Origin: Scolanthus callimorphus
Lineage: Eukaryota > Cnidaria > Anthozoa > Actiniaria > Edwardsiidae
Direction: 5' to 3'
NCBI GenBank assembly: GCA_033964015.1
Contig: CM066923.1
Coordinates: 558,001-622,000 of the forward strand
Length of the DNA: 64,000 bases
The position numbers and the translations under genes are program-made. Below, in pieces: positions 33,751-45,600 of the stretch. Numbering within the stretch: position 1 is the first letter of the stretch; every line of letters starts with the position of its first letter. The notes below the pieces were generated by a model that saw only the letters and a program-made list of their open reading frames with translations, was not told the DNA's origin and did not search any database.

Positions 33751-35289
33751 GTGTGCTCGTGTGTTCTCAATACCTTGGTTTGTCAACAACTCGTCGAATT
33801 GTATTGAACAATTCATCAACAGTAACGGTATGAATATCAACACTCATTCCAAGACCTCTTTCCTCAACAGACACTGCATTATCGAGCTGATCACCAAACA
33901 GAGGCGCAGCAATGAGAGGGACTCCCCGATACACCGACTCGTAGTAGCTGTTCTGTCCCACATGGGAGACAAATGCGCGCATCTTGTCATGCGCCAGGAG
34001 ATCGTTTTGCGGTAGCCATGCTACGGGCTTGACGTTGGAGGTCAGATTGGCTGGGATGTAACCTGATGAAAGAAAATGGTTATGTTTTACTTTACCCTTC
34101 CCAGAACTAATAATGACAAGAGGTGTGATAGGTTACCCGACTAAGACTTGCGTAAATGCAAGTCACTTAATATTTTCAAATCATAACGAGTTGCCTCCCA
34201 GATTCTTCATCCGTCCGTTGGTGGGTCCGTCCGTTCGTCCGTCCGTCTGTGTAGTGGTCTTACCTTTCAGTCTCCAGATGACCGTCTCTTTCAACCTACC
34301 AAACGCCTCTGCCATCATGTCCACCTCTTTCTTCTCCATCACCGAAGCCACATTCGAACCGAACGACACAATAATAATGCCGTGCTCTCCTGAACTGTCC
34401 ACAATCTCCTGGAACTCGGGGGTGAGGGTTTGGGAGGCTGGATGTTGATAGGACCAATCAGTTTATGGGCTGTAGAGAAGCAGAAATATGAGTTTAGAGC
34501 AATCAGTTAACGGTACGCAAACAATAGGCCTTTTGCAGTTCGTCTGTCACGTGCAGTTGTACTGGAGAGCAAAAAATAAATAAATAAAATCAAACGTATC
34601 TGATCTGTAATCTTCTTACCTGGTCATAAAGAACTTGGTCAATTAACTTCGAATATTATGTCACGTTATCAGTTAAATTTCTTTCCGATTTCGTAAACAA
34701 GTGAACTATTAAAAAGTTTGTTTGCCCTCCAGTCATGCTCTGTTGATTTACCGAGGGGAATCTAGAGGTCTATTCATAAGACTAGTAGCGAAATAACAAG
34801 CACATGACTGTTCAGCTGCAATTGACCTATTTCGTACACGAGCTTCGCGACGGCGACTACAATGATGGTGCTATTAATGACGATGGTGATTGTCCCGCAT
34901 GATCATCACCATCATCATCATAAAGCTTAGTATTCAAAGAAAACGGTATCACATTACTTACAATGCTCTTCCAGTGAGCCGCGTATAAAAATTATCTACC
35001 TAACAATAAATACAAGACATCTTATCAAATACTAATACTACCTAAAACTACTGAATTTATTTAAAAACTACAGTTAATAAAAATTATCTTTGAAATATTC
35101 AAAGTTTGGCTGATTTCTTAAATCAGATGAAAGGCTATTCCATAAAACTGCTCCTCTATAGCTGAATGCTCGTTTACCAGCTTCAGTACGGGGTCTCGGA
35201 TGATGATGATGATGATGATGATTATGTCGATGTTTATAATGATGGTGTAAATATAGTGATCTTATCAAGAAACTGTTATCGTTTTTTTT

Positions 35290-35520
35290 TCGAATCCGCG
35301 CGGGAAGCCTGTGGTTTTAAAATCTCGTCTCAGGCCCTTCCGGCCGACAAAAAACAAAATGGCGACCAAAATAAGGATGTTTCTCGATTATCTGCAAGTT
35401 CTGTTGAATTTTCCTGCTTTTTTCGCTAGGATAGGCCAGGAGGAAAGATGCTTACAGACCTTCCAAATAAGATGTCTTATAATAAGGAGGTTTTACAGCG
35501 CCGGCAAGTCGAGAAATGAT
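35290..35520 (+). repeat. Conserved non-coding block beside exon 2 (copy in UGT A)
   Basis: It shares with 45325-45545 and, more weakly, 39190-39410 the words CCGCGCGGG, AAATGGCGACCAA, TTTCTCGA.TATCTGCAAG, CCTGCTTTTTTCGCTA, CTTACAGACCTTCCAAATAA and AATAAGGA. A short frame beginning MATK is partly conserved but ends at different places. It is probably a repeat family; whether it has a function is unknown. Confidence 0.65.
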
Positions 35521-35609
35521 ATGGTGATAATAATGGTGCGAGGATCGCCAACACCAACACCGTATGGGCAAAGAGGTCTTGTGGGTACTGATAATTATGT
35601 TTTATAATA

Positions 35610-35728
35610 ATTTGATCTAGTTCTCACCTGGTAACATGGGATAAGGGTGTTGATCTAGTTCTCACCTGGTAACATGGGATAAGGGTGTTGATCTAGTTCT
35701 CACCTGGTAACATGGGATAAGGGTAGTC
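35610..35728. repeat. 38-bp minisatellite over the exon 2 splice donor, UGT A (3 units)
   Basis: Units TTGATCTAGTTCTCACCTGG + TAACATGGGATAAGGGTG, with GTTCTCAC at 35620, 35658 and 35696. On the minus strand each unit reads the end of exon 2 (PYPMLPG), the donor CAG|GTGAGAAC, then an in-frame TAG. Only the unit joined to exon 2 gives an open product. Confidence 0.95.
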
Positions 35729-37402
35729 CAGTACAAAGTCTGCTAAATACAGCACCATCTCGGCGTCACCCAAAGCCTCAAAATAACTCTTGTCAGGGTT
35801 GATATTATACTTCATCTTGATACTTTGAAAACCTCGAAGCATCACATAACGTGTGATTATCATGTCCACTAAATACGCCAGCGTGTTCTTGAGTCTTTGT
35901 ACGAAGTTCATCTGGCCAGGGTTTCTTGTCATCATCAAAGGCACGTAGGACACAAATGTTGGGGCGTGGTAGTAGCTCGAGAAAGGTTCTCTTGCGGGAT
36001 TAGGGCAATAATCAATCCTGGTGAGGTTCAGGTACTCGGCGACTATGGGACCACAAAACATAGAGCTGTCCGATACCATGATGTCGTAGCTTTTGAAGGG
36101 TTCCAGGACTTCTGTAGCATTAAGGGTGGCTTCACAGTGAATGTGGTTGATGTTCACCATATTTCCCAAGCCTTCCTCGGGCCCACCACTCATAACACGT
36201 TTCACCATAGCATCCATGTCATCTTGTGTGAAGGGTACTCTGTAGACCGCGTGAGTGACGTCATGGATGGGCTTGATACTCTCCGCAGACCCGACCAAAA
36301 GTGTCACCTAAAATGTGGAGGTGAAAATTGAGCGGATTTTCTAGGCCAATAAAACCTCTCCTACTAAATAAACAGCTACAAGTGAAGGACTTTTGAGTAG
36401 CAATAGTCTTACTGTCTTCTCGATACTTCCGCTCTCGTGATGCAGATAGGAAAGATGTCACGCAGATGACATCAGCCCGCAGCCGTTATAACGGGTGTCC
36501 TAGCCCTCTTTTAACAGAAAGCTCAGCGACAATCCGACATGCTTATTTGAATGCAAAGTTAATTTATGTTAATTTATTTTTTCATAATTTCGCGAAGGAC
36601 ACGAAGCGAAGCATCCGCCACCTTAGAGCTCAAAGAGCTGAGAAGACGTGCAGCACCTCGAAATTGATGAGACTCCGTCGTCTTACGAACAATAATCATT
36701 AAAAAGAACGAGGTTATAGCTTGACAAAGTTTGCAAGTTTAACCAGTTTAACATAATGTTTGTTTTGTTCCACCTCTTTTGCCGATACGTCAAACTTCGA
36801 TGTTGGCTCCATGTCTACAAAATCCACAAAACACCAACAATACAAAACACAAGAAAAAGATCATATACAGACCTCGTGTCCTCTACTTGCAAGTTCTTTT
36901 GCGATCCGTTTCATACCGAGGTAATGGCTTCCCCCAAACATAGGATAAGCCAGAATCTTGGCGGATTGAGACCCTTGAATCATGACTACAGCTAGAACTA
37001 CGAGCGACAATGTAAACATGACAGCGGCGGCTACGAGTTTAAAGACAGAAAACGAAATAAAAAATATCCTTCACTTTCCGGAAAACTCATAGAACTATAG
37101 TTTGTGCCGCAATATATGCTTGTGTATTTTTCAAGGTGTCTGTATTCTTTTCAGCAGGTCCGACACTGAATTTGAATGTTCAAATACATTTCGTTGCTCG
37201 GTGGGTCACGCGATGTCACGCGATGAGTGACGGGTAATATGTCTAGTCGTGTTGTGGTCACGCAAAGAAAAATAGTAAAAAATATTTACATGTTCCGCGC
37301 CCTTTTCCGCCCTTTCAACATACCCAGAGGAGACTCGAGGTGCCTTGCTCGGCACTATTCCCACGTATAAAACAGGCCTGATACAAATTGCTTCTGAAAC
37401 TT

Positions 37403-40400
37403 TTAATGAGTTTTCACTTTCTGAGAGCCTTTACAGCACATACGATAGCAACATTTACAGATCAGTATTATCACCATGACAACCACCACCAGTACCATTA
37501 CCAGGAAGAGCATCACGTCCAATAAAAAGTACTGGTACCAAGTCAGGTGGACGGAGGCGGGACGTAGATGTGTCAATCTTCCGTGACGTAATGTGTATTC
37601 CACCCAATCACCGGCCTCCTGGGCTGGAGTGCGGCGGCGGTCTTGCATTAGACCTGACAAGCGCTGTGCTCTCTTCCTAAAACTGCAGTAAAAAATAACA
37701 AGCAACAGATAAATTTATTAGGGATATTAAGAACGAAGCCCGAAATTGTATGTGACCAACTCATGGGCTACTGATGTGACCGACTGTCCAGACTTGCAGC
37801 CCGTAATTAAGCTGAATTACGCTGGATCTCACTGCGCCAATGGCTGGCACAGTGGTTCTTTGACGTCCATCTGGTTCAGGTTAATGTAATGTAGTGCATG
37901 ACTGAACCTACGGTTTTACGTCCTTATACGAGAAGTCGCGAAAGTCTAACCATTTGCAAATGTTAGAGGACCTTCTCCTCAATTATTTAGAAAAAGACCT
38001 CGTGTGTTGACCGGCGGCCGAGGTTTGAACCCCCAACCTCCCGCACAACAGCCCGGTGCTCTCCCACTGCACTACACGGTATGCGGTTGGCCGGCTATAA
38101 AACCTCGTTCAGTATTTAAATAATTTCTCGTTCCCTCTGTTGTCAGCGCGTGCGTCTGTAACCATAAATACCATAGCGTACCTTGGTTCATCGATGACTC
38201 GCCGTATGGCACTATACAGCCCATCAACAGTAACCGTGTGAATATCTACTTCTAGTCCCACGCCCTTATCTACCACAGCCCCCGCGTTGTCGGGTTGATC
38301 TCCAAACAGAGGCACCGCGACGAGAGGGACACCACGATACACCGACTCGTAGTAGCTGTTCTGTCCCACATGGGAGACAAATGCGCGCATCTTGTCATGC
38401 GCCAGGAGATCGTTTTGTGGTAGCCATGCTACGGGCTTGACGTTGGAGGCAAGATTGGCTGGGATGTAACCTGATGAAAGAAAATGATGATGGTATGTTA
38501 ACACCTGCGGTGCGATGTCGGTTACGTGACATTTGGCGAACGAAGTGTAAATTATAACGCGCGGGCTGCACCCCGGTAGTCGTGTAAGAGTGCGCGCGCT
38601 TATAGCTGGAATCGTCCATTATGGCTTTCCTTGGCGTGAGCTAATGTAAGCGCGACCAGCGGCTCTGAATTTAAATTTATTAGATTTGCACCACCAACAG
38701 TTCAGCTACCTGTGCCACTGAGATCACTCAGATCACTTATATCTCGTATCTGGTTGATCATTTGATCCTATCTAAGCATGCACTGTATGGGTATTTGCAG
38801 TATGTAAGCCTAACATTTTTTTCACGATTGCAACCGATGTCTAACTTGCGAATAATAGTGATGGCGGTCATGCTCTCACCTTTGAGTCTCCAGATGACCG
38901 TCTCTTTCAACCTGCCAAACGCCTCTGCCATTATATCCACCTCTGTCTTCTCCATCACCGAAGCCACATTCGAACCGAACGACACAATAATAATGCCGTG
39001 CTGCCCTGAACTGTCCACAATATCCTGGAACTCGGGGTGAGGGGGTGGGGAGGCTGGATGTTGATGGGACCAATCAGCTTATGACCTGACGACAAACAAG
39101 GATGAGACGCGAGGGGCAAAACGGGCCGGGACGAAGGAAAATAACGAACACAGCTTATCGAAGTAACAATATTTGATGATCATCCGCGACATATCACGCG
39201 GGTTGCCTGTTTTTTTTTTTAATCACGACCCAGGCCATTTGGCCGAGAAAACCAAAAGAAAAAGGCGACCAAGAGAACTGCCTGTTGTTCTTTCCTGTTA
39301 TTTTCGCTAAGATACGAGAACGATACTTACAGACCATCAAAATAAGGAAGGGGTTTCCTAATAAGGAACTTGCAAAGTCGACAAGTCCAAACGGCGAAAT
39401 GTTCTTAATATGGCATGTAATACTTAGAAGGACTCTTTGATGTGACTGTTATTTCGGCAACCTGAGCCGAAGTCATCTTCAGAGTCAAGTAAAGCTAGGA
39501 TAGTCAAAAGTAAAGTGCCATTTAAATCGATCGTCATCAATCCTGAAAAATGTGTTGATCTAGTTCTCACCTGGTAACATGGGATGAGGGTGTTGATCTA
39601 GTTCTCACCTGGTAACATGGGATAAGGGTGCTGATCTAGTTCTCACCTGGTAACATGGGATAAGGGTGTTGATCTAGTTCTCACCTGGTAACATGGGATA
39701 AGGATGTTGATCTAGTTCTCACCTGGTAACATGGGATAAGGGTGTTGATCTAGTTCTCACCTGGTAACATGGGATAAGGGTGTTGATCTAGTTCTCACCT
39801 GGTAACATGGGATAAGGATAATCCAGCACAAAGTCTGCTAAATACAGCACCATCTCAGCATCACCCAAAGCCTCAAAATAACTCTTCCCCGGGTTGATAT
39901 TATACTTTAGCTTGAGATTATCAAAACCTCGGAAGAGTATGCTCGTAAGCGTAACACCGGCTACATAAACCACTGTGTTCTTGACTCTTTGTAAAAAGTT
40001 CATATTGCTGGGGTTTTTGGTCATTATTTGAGGGACATAGGATACAAATGCTGGGGCGTGGTAGAAGTAGGAGAATGAGGCCCTCGGGGGACCAGGGCAA
40101 TAATCGATTCGAGTGATTTTCAGGTACTCCGCGACTATGGGACCACAAGACGCTGAACTGTCCGCAATCATGATGTCATAGTTTTTAAAGGGCTCAAGGA
40201 CTTGTGTAGCGTTTAGGAGAGATTCACAGAACACGCGGAGGATAGCAAACATGCCTGTTTCAGGATTTACTATTTCTTTGAAACCACCAACCATCACCCT
40301 CTTGACCATAGCCTCATTGATGTCTTTTCCATAAGGTACATTATAGATGGCATGGGTGACACCTTTTATGGGCTTGATGTTCTGTGATGAGCCAACGAGC

Positions 40401-41527
40401 AGCGTGACCTACACAGGAAAGGTCAAAACGATTAAATTCTAGGTACCAAAAACAAACAAACATTCACCATTACTATAACCTTTCCCTAGCCGGATAACAC
40501 CTTCCCCTAGCCTGATCACACCTTCCCCTAGCCTGATCACACCTTCCCCTTCCCTGATCACACCTTCCCCTTCCCTGATAACACCTTCCCCTTCCCTGAT
40601 CACACCTTCCCCTGGCCTGATCACACCTTCCCCTAGCCTGATCACACCTTCCCCTAGCCTGATCACACCTCCCCTAGCCTGATCGCACCTTCCCCTACCC
40701 TCATCACACCTTCCCCTAGCCTGATCACACCTTCCCCTAGCCTGATCACACCTCCCCCTAGCCTGATCACACCTTCACCTAGCCTGATCACACCTTCCCC
40801 TAGCCCTAGCCTGATCAGCCATCCCATTCACTTTCGAGTCTGAAGATCCCCTTTGGGAGACTTAAAAAAAAGTTGTTGTAGTTGTAGTTGTAGGGACGTC
40901 TGATGGTTGGCTATTGATAGCTCTATAACAGTAAAGAAAGTATTTCCTTGTCTGTACCATGTTCATGCCCCTCGTTACTTGCGTTTTCCGTTACCGATAC
41001 TTGCGTTACTGACCGTAAAGGCATTGCGTTACTTTGGAAGAGGCGCGTCAAAGAGAACAACAAGAGGAGACATTCGTACCCCTAGTATGCAAATAGTAAC
41101 TTAGTAATGAGTGCCGAGACAGAGGATGGCATGTTAGCATTCTCTTTTGATATTCTCTTTTGAAAGAATCAGAATTACAATAGCGACAACTAATGCAGAA
41201 CAATTGCGAACACTCAAAGCCTTCAACAACGGGAAGGTCAAATAAACGGTGTTGTTTCGTGCCTGAATACATAATTTGTTCAGTGTAAATAAACATTTAT
41301 CTGATCGTGCTCAGATGCTCGCTTGCGTACCGCAACCTCTAAAATCACAGTGTAAAATACAAGATAAGGAGGATACAGACCTCGTGTCCTCTACTTGCAA
41401 GTTCTTGTGCGATCCTTTTCATGCCGATGTATTGACTGCCTGCGAACATGGGATAAGCCAGAATCTTGGCTGAGTCCGACCTTGGAATCCATGCTACAGC
41501 TAGAACCAAAAGAGCTAATGAAAACAT
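37403..41527 (-). CDS. UDP-glycosyltransferase B, five exons, one frameshift in exon 3
   Basis: Exons in transcript order: 41381-41527, 39799-40408, 38880-39085, 38182-38470 and 37403-37682. The signal peptide starts MFSLALLVLAVAWIP; an in-frame ATG 14 codons upstream (41569) is an alternative start. The N-terminal half has the acceptor domain, with Gln where animal UGTs have the catalytic His (AGSQYIGMKRI) and the conserved Asp (YDIMIADSS). The C-terminal half has WLPQNDLLAHDK, SHVGQNSYYES and PLFGDQPDN for the nucleotide sugar, then [20 protein letters not shown] as membrane helix and the tail KVKTH. Exon 3 is 206 nt: the G run at 39034-39037 (plus strand) has four bases where gene A has five, which breaks the frame after the exon's first ~18 codons. 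Without that base it would have 510 residues. All other exons are open, so a consensus error is possible. Confidence 0.87.
39190..39410 (+). repeat. Conserved non-coding block beside exon 2 (copy in UGT B)
   Basis: Diverged copy of the block at 35290-35520, recognised by GGCGACCAAGAGAA, TTTTCGCTAAGATA, CTTACAGACC, AATAAGG and GGGTTTCCTAATAAGGAA. Confidence 0.55.
39553..39830. repeat. 38-bp minisatellite over the exon 2 splice donor, UGT B (7 units)
   Basis: The same unit as in UGT A, with GTTCTCAC at 39563, 39601, 39639, 39677, 39715, 39753 and 39791, exactly 38 bp apart. The last unit is continuous with exon 2. The others create six extra consensus-like donors downstream in the intron. Confidence 0.97.
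40478..40822. repeat. 21-bp minisatellite in UGT B intron 1
   Basis: About 16-17 units of ACACCTTCCCCTAGCCTGATC with small variants (CTTCCC, CTGGCC, CTACCC). It gives a spurious repeated frame on the minus strand. No function is inferred. Confidence 0.95.
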
Positions 41528-41643
41528 GTTTAGAACCTCCAATGACCTGAATGACCTAGGAGTTTCCATATACTAGTAAAACGAGCAACAGGAAAGCTTT
41601 TGACTTGACTTGTTTGCTTGGAACTACTCGCGTGCTATGTGGG

Positions 41644-41650
41644 TTTTATA
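41644..41650 (-). promoter_or_regulatory. Candidate TATA box of UGT B
   Basis: TATAAAA on the minus strand, about 75 bp before the upstream in-frame ATG (41569) and 117 bp before the MFSL start. The position fits a core promoter in the head-to-head region between B and C. Confidence 0.4.
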
Positions 41651-42160
41651 CCCTGTTATACATGGAGGCAGGACTATGGTTTGCCCGACTGGTCACGCAA
41701 TCGACCGTGAAGGGGGTTTTGAGTAATAGTGTAATTACCGGAACCCAGGAACAACTCATTGAAATATGAATTGTTTTCTCGATTTCTCGAACATTGATTT
41801 ATTTTGTTTTACTATCAATGCTTGAACTTTAAAAATGAAGTAAAGGCACCTCGCATAAATAGCATGGATATTTGGCACCCAACAGGTTGAAAACACTCGA
41901 GCACGCTGTGCCATTGTCTTTAAAGCGATTATTACGTAACTTCCGGGATGGACAAAAACTGAGCCACGATGGCAGTTTTTACGTTCAAAATGTTATGAAT
42001 TGAATGTCAATGTCAGATTTCCGGGATATAGAAAAAAAAAACAAGAAAATGTCATATACCTATTTCAAGAAAGGTTGTAATGCTTTTCTTGTATCTTGTG
42101 TGTAGCGCTTGGTCAAAAAGATTGGGCTGCTAGCGCCAGTTTGTGCAGGGTTATCTTTTG

Positions 42161-42317
42161 TAGCCTGCGTAGCGGCTTTAAAAGGGAAGGGAAGGGAGTC
42201 GGGGCGAGCGAAAACCGGAAATAGCGCGGGCCGCAAGGGGTTTGCGGCCCGCGCTATGTCCGGTTTTCGCTCGCCCCGACTCCCTTCCCTACCCTTTTAG
42301 AGCCGCTACGCAGGCTA
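42161..42317. mobile_element. Foldback element with 9-bp target duplication (MULE-like)
   Basis: A nearly perfect hairpin from TAGCCTGCGTAGCGGC to GCCGCTACGCAGGCTA, flanked by TATCTTTTG at 42152-42160 and 42318-42326. The TAGCCTGC terminus and 9-bp duplication are shared with 56120-56415. It lies in the intergenic region between the divergent UGTs B and C. Confidence 0.85.
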
Positions 42318-42608
42318 TATCTTTTGTACATTGTGGACCTTGTTGTTCGCGCGGTAGATTGTGGATAAAACTGGAAGCCACAGACCAGTTATAATAATTC
42401 TTATAAAAAAGTAAAGAGTTGAAAGGCTGGGCCATTTCCCCGTTAGCAGATTTTAGGTTATTATGAATTAATTGCCGATGCTAGATAAAAGCATGACAAA
42501 AACAAACAAAAAAACGCACATCTTTTATTTTCCGTTCTTCCCGATCCACCTGTTGTCATAAGTTCCATTCCTGCATTTACCAATAGAACTATTATCTCAA
42601 GGAGCAAA

Positions 42609-42617
42609 TGACCTTGA
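42609..42617 (-). promoter_or_regulatory. Extended nuclear-receptor half-site upstream of UGT C
   Basis: TGACCTTGA, the reverse complement of TCAAGGTCA, the extended half-site known for monomer-binding receptors such as ERR, SF-1 or NR4A. It lies 29 bp before the ATG of UGT C, and the same site is at the same relative position before UGT D. It may lie within the 5' UTR; function is inferred. Confidence 0.4.
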
Positions 42618-42645
42618 GGGACCATGAGTATACAATATTTCAACC

Positions 42646-45600
42646 ATGATGAGGTCTCTACCTGCAGTACTGGCCTTCCTAGCCTGTACTGGCCCTATCT
42701 GTTCAGAGGGAGCTAAAATAGTTGGGTACCCCGCGTTTGGAGGAAGCCAGTACATGGGGATGAGGCGAATTGCGGAAGAGCTCGTCCATAGGGGACACGA
42801 GGTTGGTTGAACTATATCTCATCATGTTATAACCGCCACTAATTAATAATCAACTCGTAATTAGTGGGAAGATCTACAGCCAAGGTGTCAACTGGTGTCG
42901 AGCAAGAAGAACAAAGGAGAGCGTCTTGATTGTAGGTTTAGGTTATTGATGGTGTAGGTAGTTTTTTGTTTGTTTTTTTCGCAATTTCTTGTTGGACTGA
43001 GTCTATTTCGTATAGCCGTGACGGCGCATTGACCTGGATGAAGAGGTTCAAGATCTGTCATTCTAACAGTGATCACGAGTCAGCTCGTTCAGTTCACTAC
43101 CGTGTCGCTGTGCTTTGACTTGCGGTATAACCAGTTGCCATTGGTATTTTTCTGCATACATGTGCATATATTGCTCAGGTAACACTTCTATATTGGCGTC
43201 CAGTTTTGCGCATTGCAAAAAAACTAGTCAAACTGGTATATAAAACCAGAACAATGAGAATAATACATGTCTGCAATTGGAATAACATGACATGGCAAAA
43301 ATGTATATAGCACGTGAATAGCACGCGAGGACGCGATAGCGCGCACTGCATGATGGTTAATGAGGCGAGCGCGTACGTAGCGCCGAGTTGAGTGAGTAGC
43401 GGAGCCATTCAGATTGCAGCATCAATTTGAGATAGAATCCCATGCTATGACTCTATCTCGCGCGCTGATTGGCTGAAATCGAGGGAGATTTTTTGTGGAA
43501 TTACATGGCTGCAAAAGTAGAATCTAATGAAAACACAGGACGCCCACGAAATTAAATTTCTACGAAATTAAATTTCGTCGCTGCGCGACTCGGGCGATAT
43601 CGATTTTTCGCGTGAGATTTAGTGTGGAATTCCCTCGTCGGGCAATGGATTTACCTATAGAAGTTAGCTACGATAAAAGCAGGGGAAATGTGTTTATCTC
43701 CATATTTCGTATCACAGTTTTTCGCGCGCTTTGTGAAACGTGGGCACGCGCCTCCATAAAACACAAAACGTTCAAACTCTCGCGTGGTCAACACAACAAG
43801 TTTTGGAAACAAAATCTCTCTGGTTCCTCCAAAGTTTCGGGTATTTCTACCCTGGGTATGCAAGGCAATGTCCAGATATTTACTTTACAAGATAATTTCA
43901 ACGAGAAGCTGTTGGCTAGTTCGACTTAAAAGTTCTGTCATCGATTGAAAAGTTATGTCAAATGTTAGAGGTGGAAAGCACATGCAAAACGAAAAACACT
44001 ACAGGAGCTGCACTTTTTACCAAGAATAAAGGAGATAGAAAGCCGTAAGGGAACAAGAAATCAAACAAGTAAGCTTTAAAAGTTAAAACATTTTCGATCA
44101 GTAAGATAATTCTACTAATTCAAATCATTTGAAACTCTTTGTAGACTCGATCGCTTTCATAGTCAAATTGGCTTCAGTCACTTCAGTGTGTTGACACTGA
44201 ACTGAATGAACACTGAACACTGAACTGAATGAATTTTCTCTCATCTAAACATTTATATATTGTAATTTCATGTTTTAAAGATTCGCTATTGCAGCAAAGC
44301 CTAATTTCAAGGGACTTTCGTTTTAAGATTCAGAAAATTCCATCGCTTTTGCACTAGCGCGGCTTTCAAGCACTCGAAATCCACTGTCAATTCCCTTAAA
44401 TTTAGACTAGCTTATTCTCTAAAAATGTCCGGCATGGGATTCAAAGAAAATCCATTACCTGACTCGGGAATTCCACGCTAAATTTCACTTGAAAAACCGA
44501 TATCGCTCTCGTCGCTGCGCGACTCGAGCGATATCGGTTTTTCGCGTGAAATTTAGCTTGGAATTCCCTCGTCAGGCAATGGATTTACCTATAGTATGCG
44601 ATTGGGTTCCTAATAAGGGATATTGCGAGAGTATCACTCTATCCCTTTGTAATGATGTTCTACGGATGTCAATTTGTTGCAGGCTCTGTGTTTCCATCCT
44701 CGCGCGCCAGCACCTCTGTCCCCTGGGGGGAGGTGAGGGAAGGACCCTGGCGCGCGAGGATGCTGTGTTTCAGGTTCAATAAGACAGGAAGCCCGAGCGA
44801 TTTTCCACGCCGGGTCAGCTGTATAAACTTTTTCGCATTTTATCTGATTTGAGATCGTATGTTTTTTATTTTCCAAAATTAACGGATTTTGGCGGAAAAA
44901 GTACGCAATTGTTGTAACGGTCAAAAACAAATAATTTTTGCCAATTTTCTAAAAATAGTAACAAAATGGCGGTAAATTCGAATTTCAAATATTATATCTT
45001 TGGAAATATTTAATATTTCTCAAAACTTTTTTCATATTTAATATTATCTCAGCAAGTGCTTTTGAAATCGATAATAAAATTTACTATATGATGTAATTTG
45101 TTTCTGACCGTTAGGTAAATTACGTAATTTTCCCGCCAAAATTCGTTAATTTTGAAAAATCAAAAACATGCGATTGCTCGGAATAATGTCTATCATCCTA
45201 TCAAGTTTCAACCCAATCAGATAAAACGCTGAAAAGTTTATACTAGATGACGCATTTTTGTGGACAGCTGACTCGGCGTGTTCTCTTTTTTCAATCAAGA
45301 AAGTGCTGTCGTTTTTATGACAAATCCGCGCGGGCTGCCTGTGGTGTTCAAAACGTGTATCAGGCCCCTCGGCGGGGGGTAAAAATGGCGACCAAGAGAA
45401 TGATGTTTCTCGAGTATCTGCAAGTTTTGGTCAACTTTTCCTGCTTTTTTCGCTAAGATATGAGGAAAAGTACTTACAGACCTTCCAAATAAGGTAAGGG
45501 GAATTTCCTAATAAGGAAGTTTTGCAACGTCGGCAAAACGACAGTTTTTGGCGAAATTTTCTTGATATCCTTGAGAGAGCTGCCTATGGAGGAGGGAGCG

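Larger units (their letters stand above)
32578..37019 (-). pseudogene. UDP-glycosyltransferase A, five exons, two frameshifts
   Basis: Exons in transcript order: 36873-37019 (signal peptide MFTLSLVVLAVVMIQGSQSA, then GGSHYLGMKRIAKELASRGH), 35704-36307 (acceptor half), 34264-34469, 33774-34062 (UDP-sugar half: WLPQNDLLAHDK, SHVGQNSYYES, PLFGDQLDN) and 32578-32856 ([17 protein letters not shown] membrane helix, short basic tail). Borders and phases match the sister genes. It is the only copy that keeps the catalytic His (SHY); the Asp is also kept (YDIMVSDSS). Exon 3 is 206 nt instead of 207: one base is missing from the G run at 34426-34428 (plus strand). Exon 5 is 279 nt instead of 280: one base is missing near 32788, where gene B has CACCGGCC and A has CACCGCC. 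Two independent lesions make a pseudogene more likely than an assembly error. An active product would be an ER-lumenal type I membrane enzyme. Confidence 0.85.

Noticed and set aside
35074..35268. His-rich frame with HHHHHHH
   Set aside because: Translation of an (ATG)n microsatellite in a UGT A intron.
40478..40822. CRISPR-like regular repeats (also at 16728-17024, 39553-39830 and 53412-53700)
   Set aside because: Head-to-tail minisatellites without unique spacers, in introns of a eukaryotic genome.
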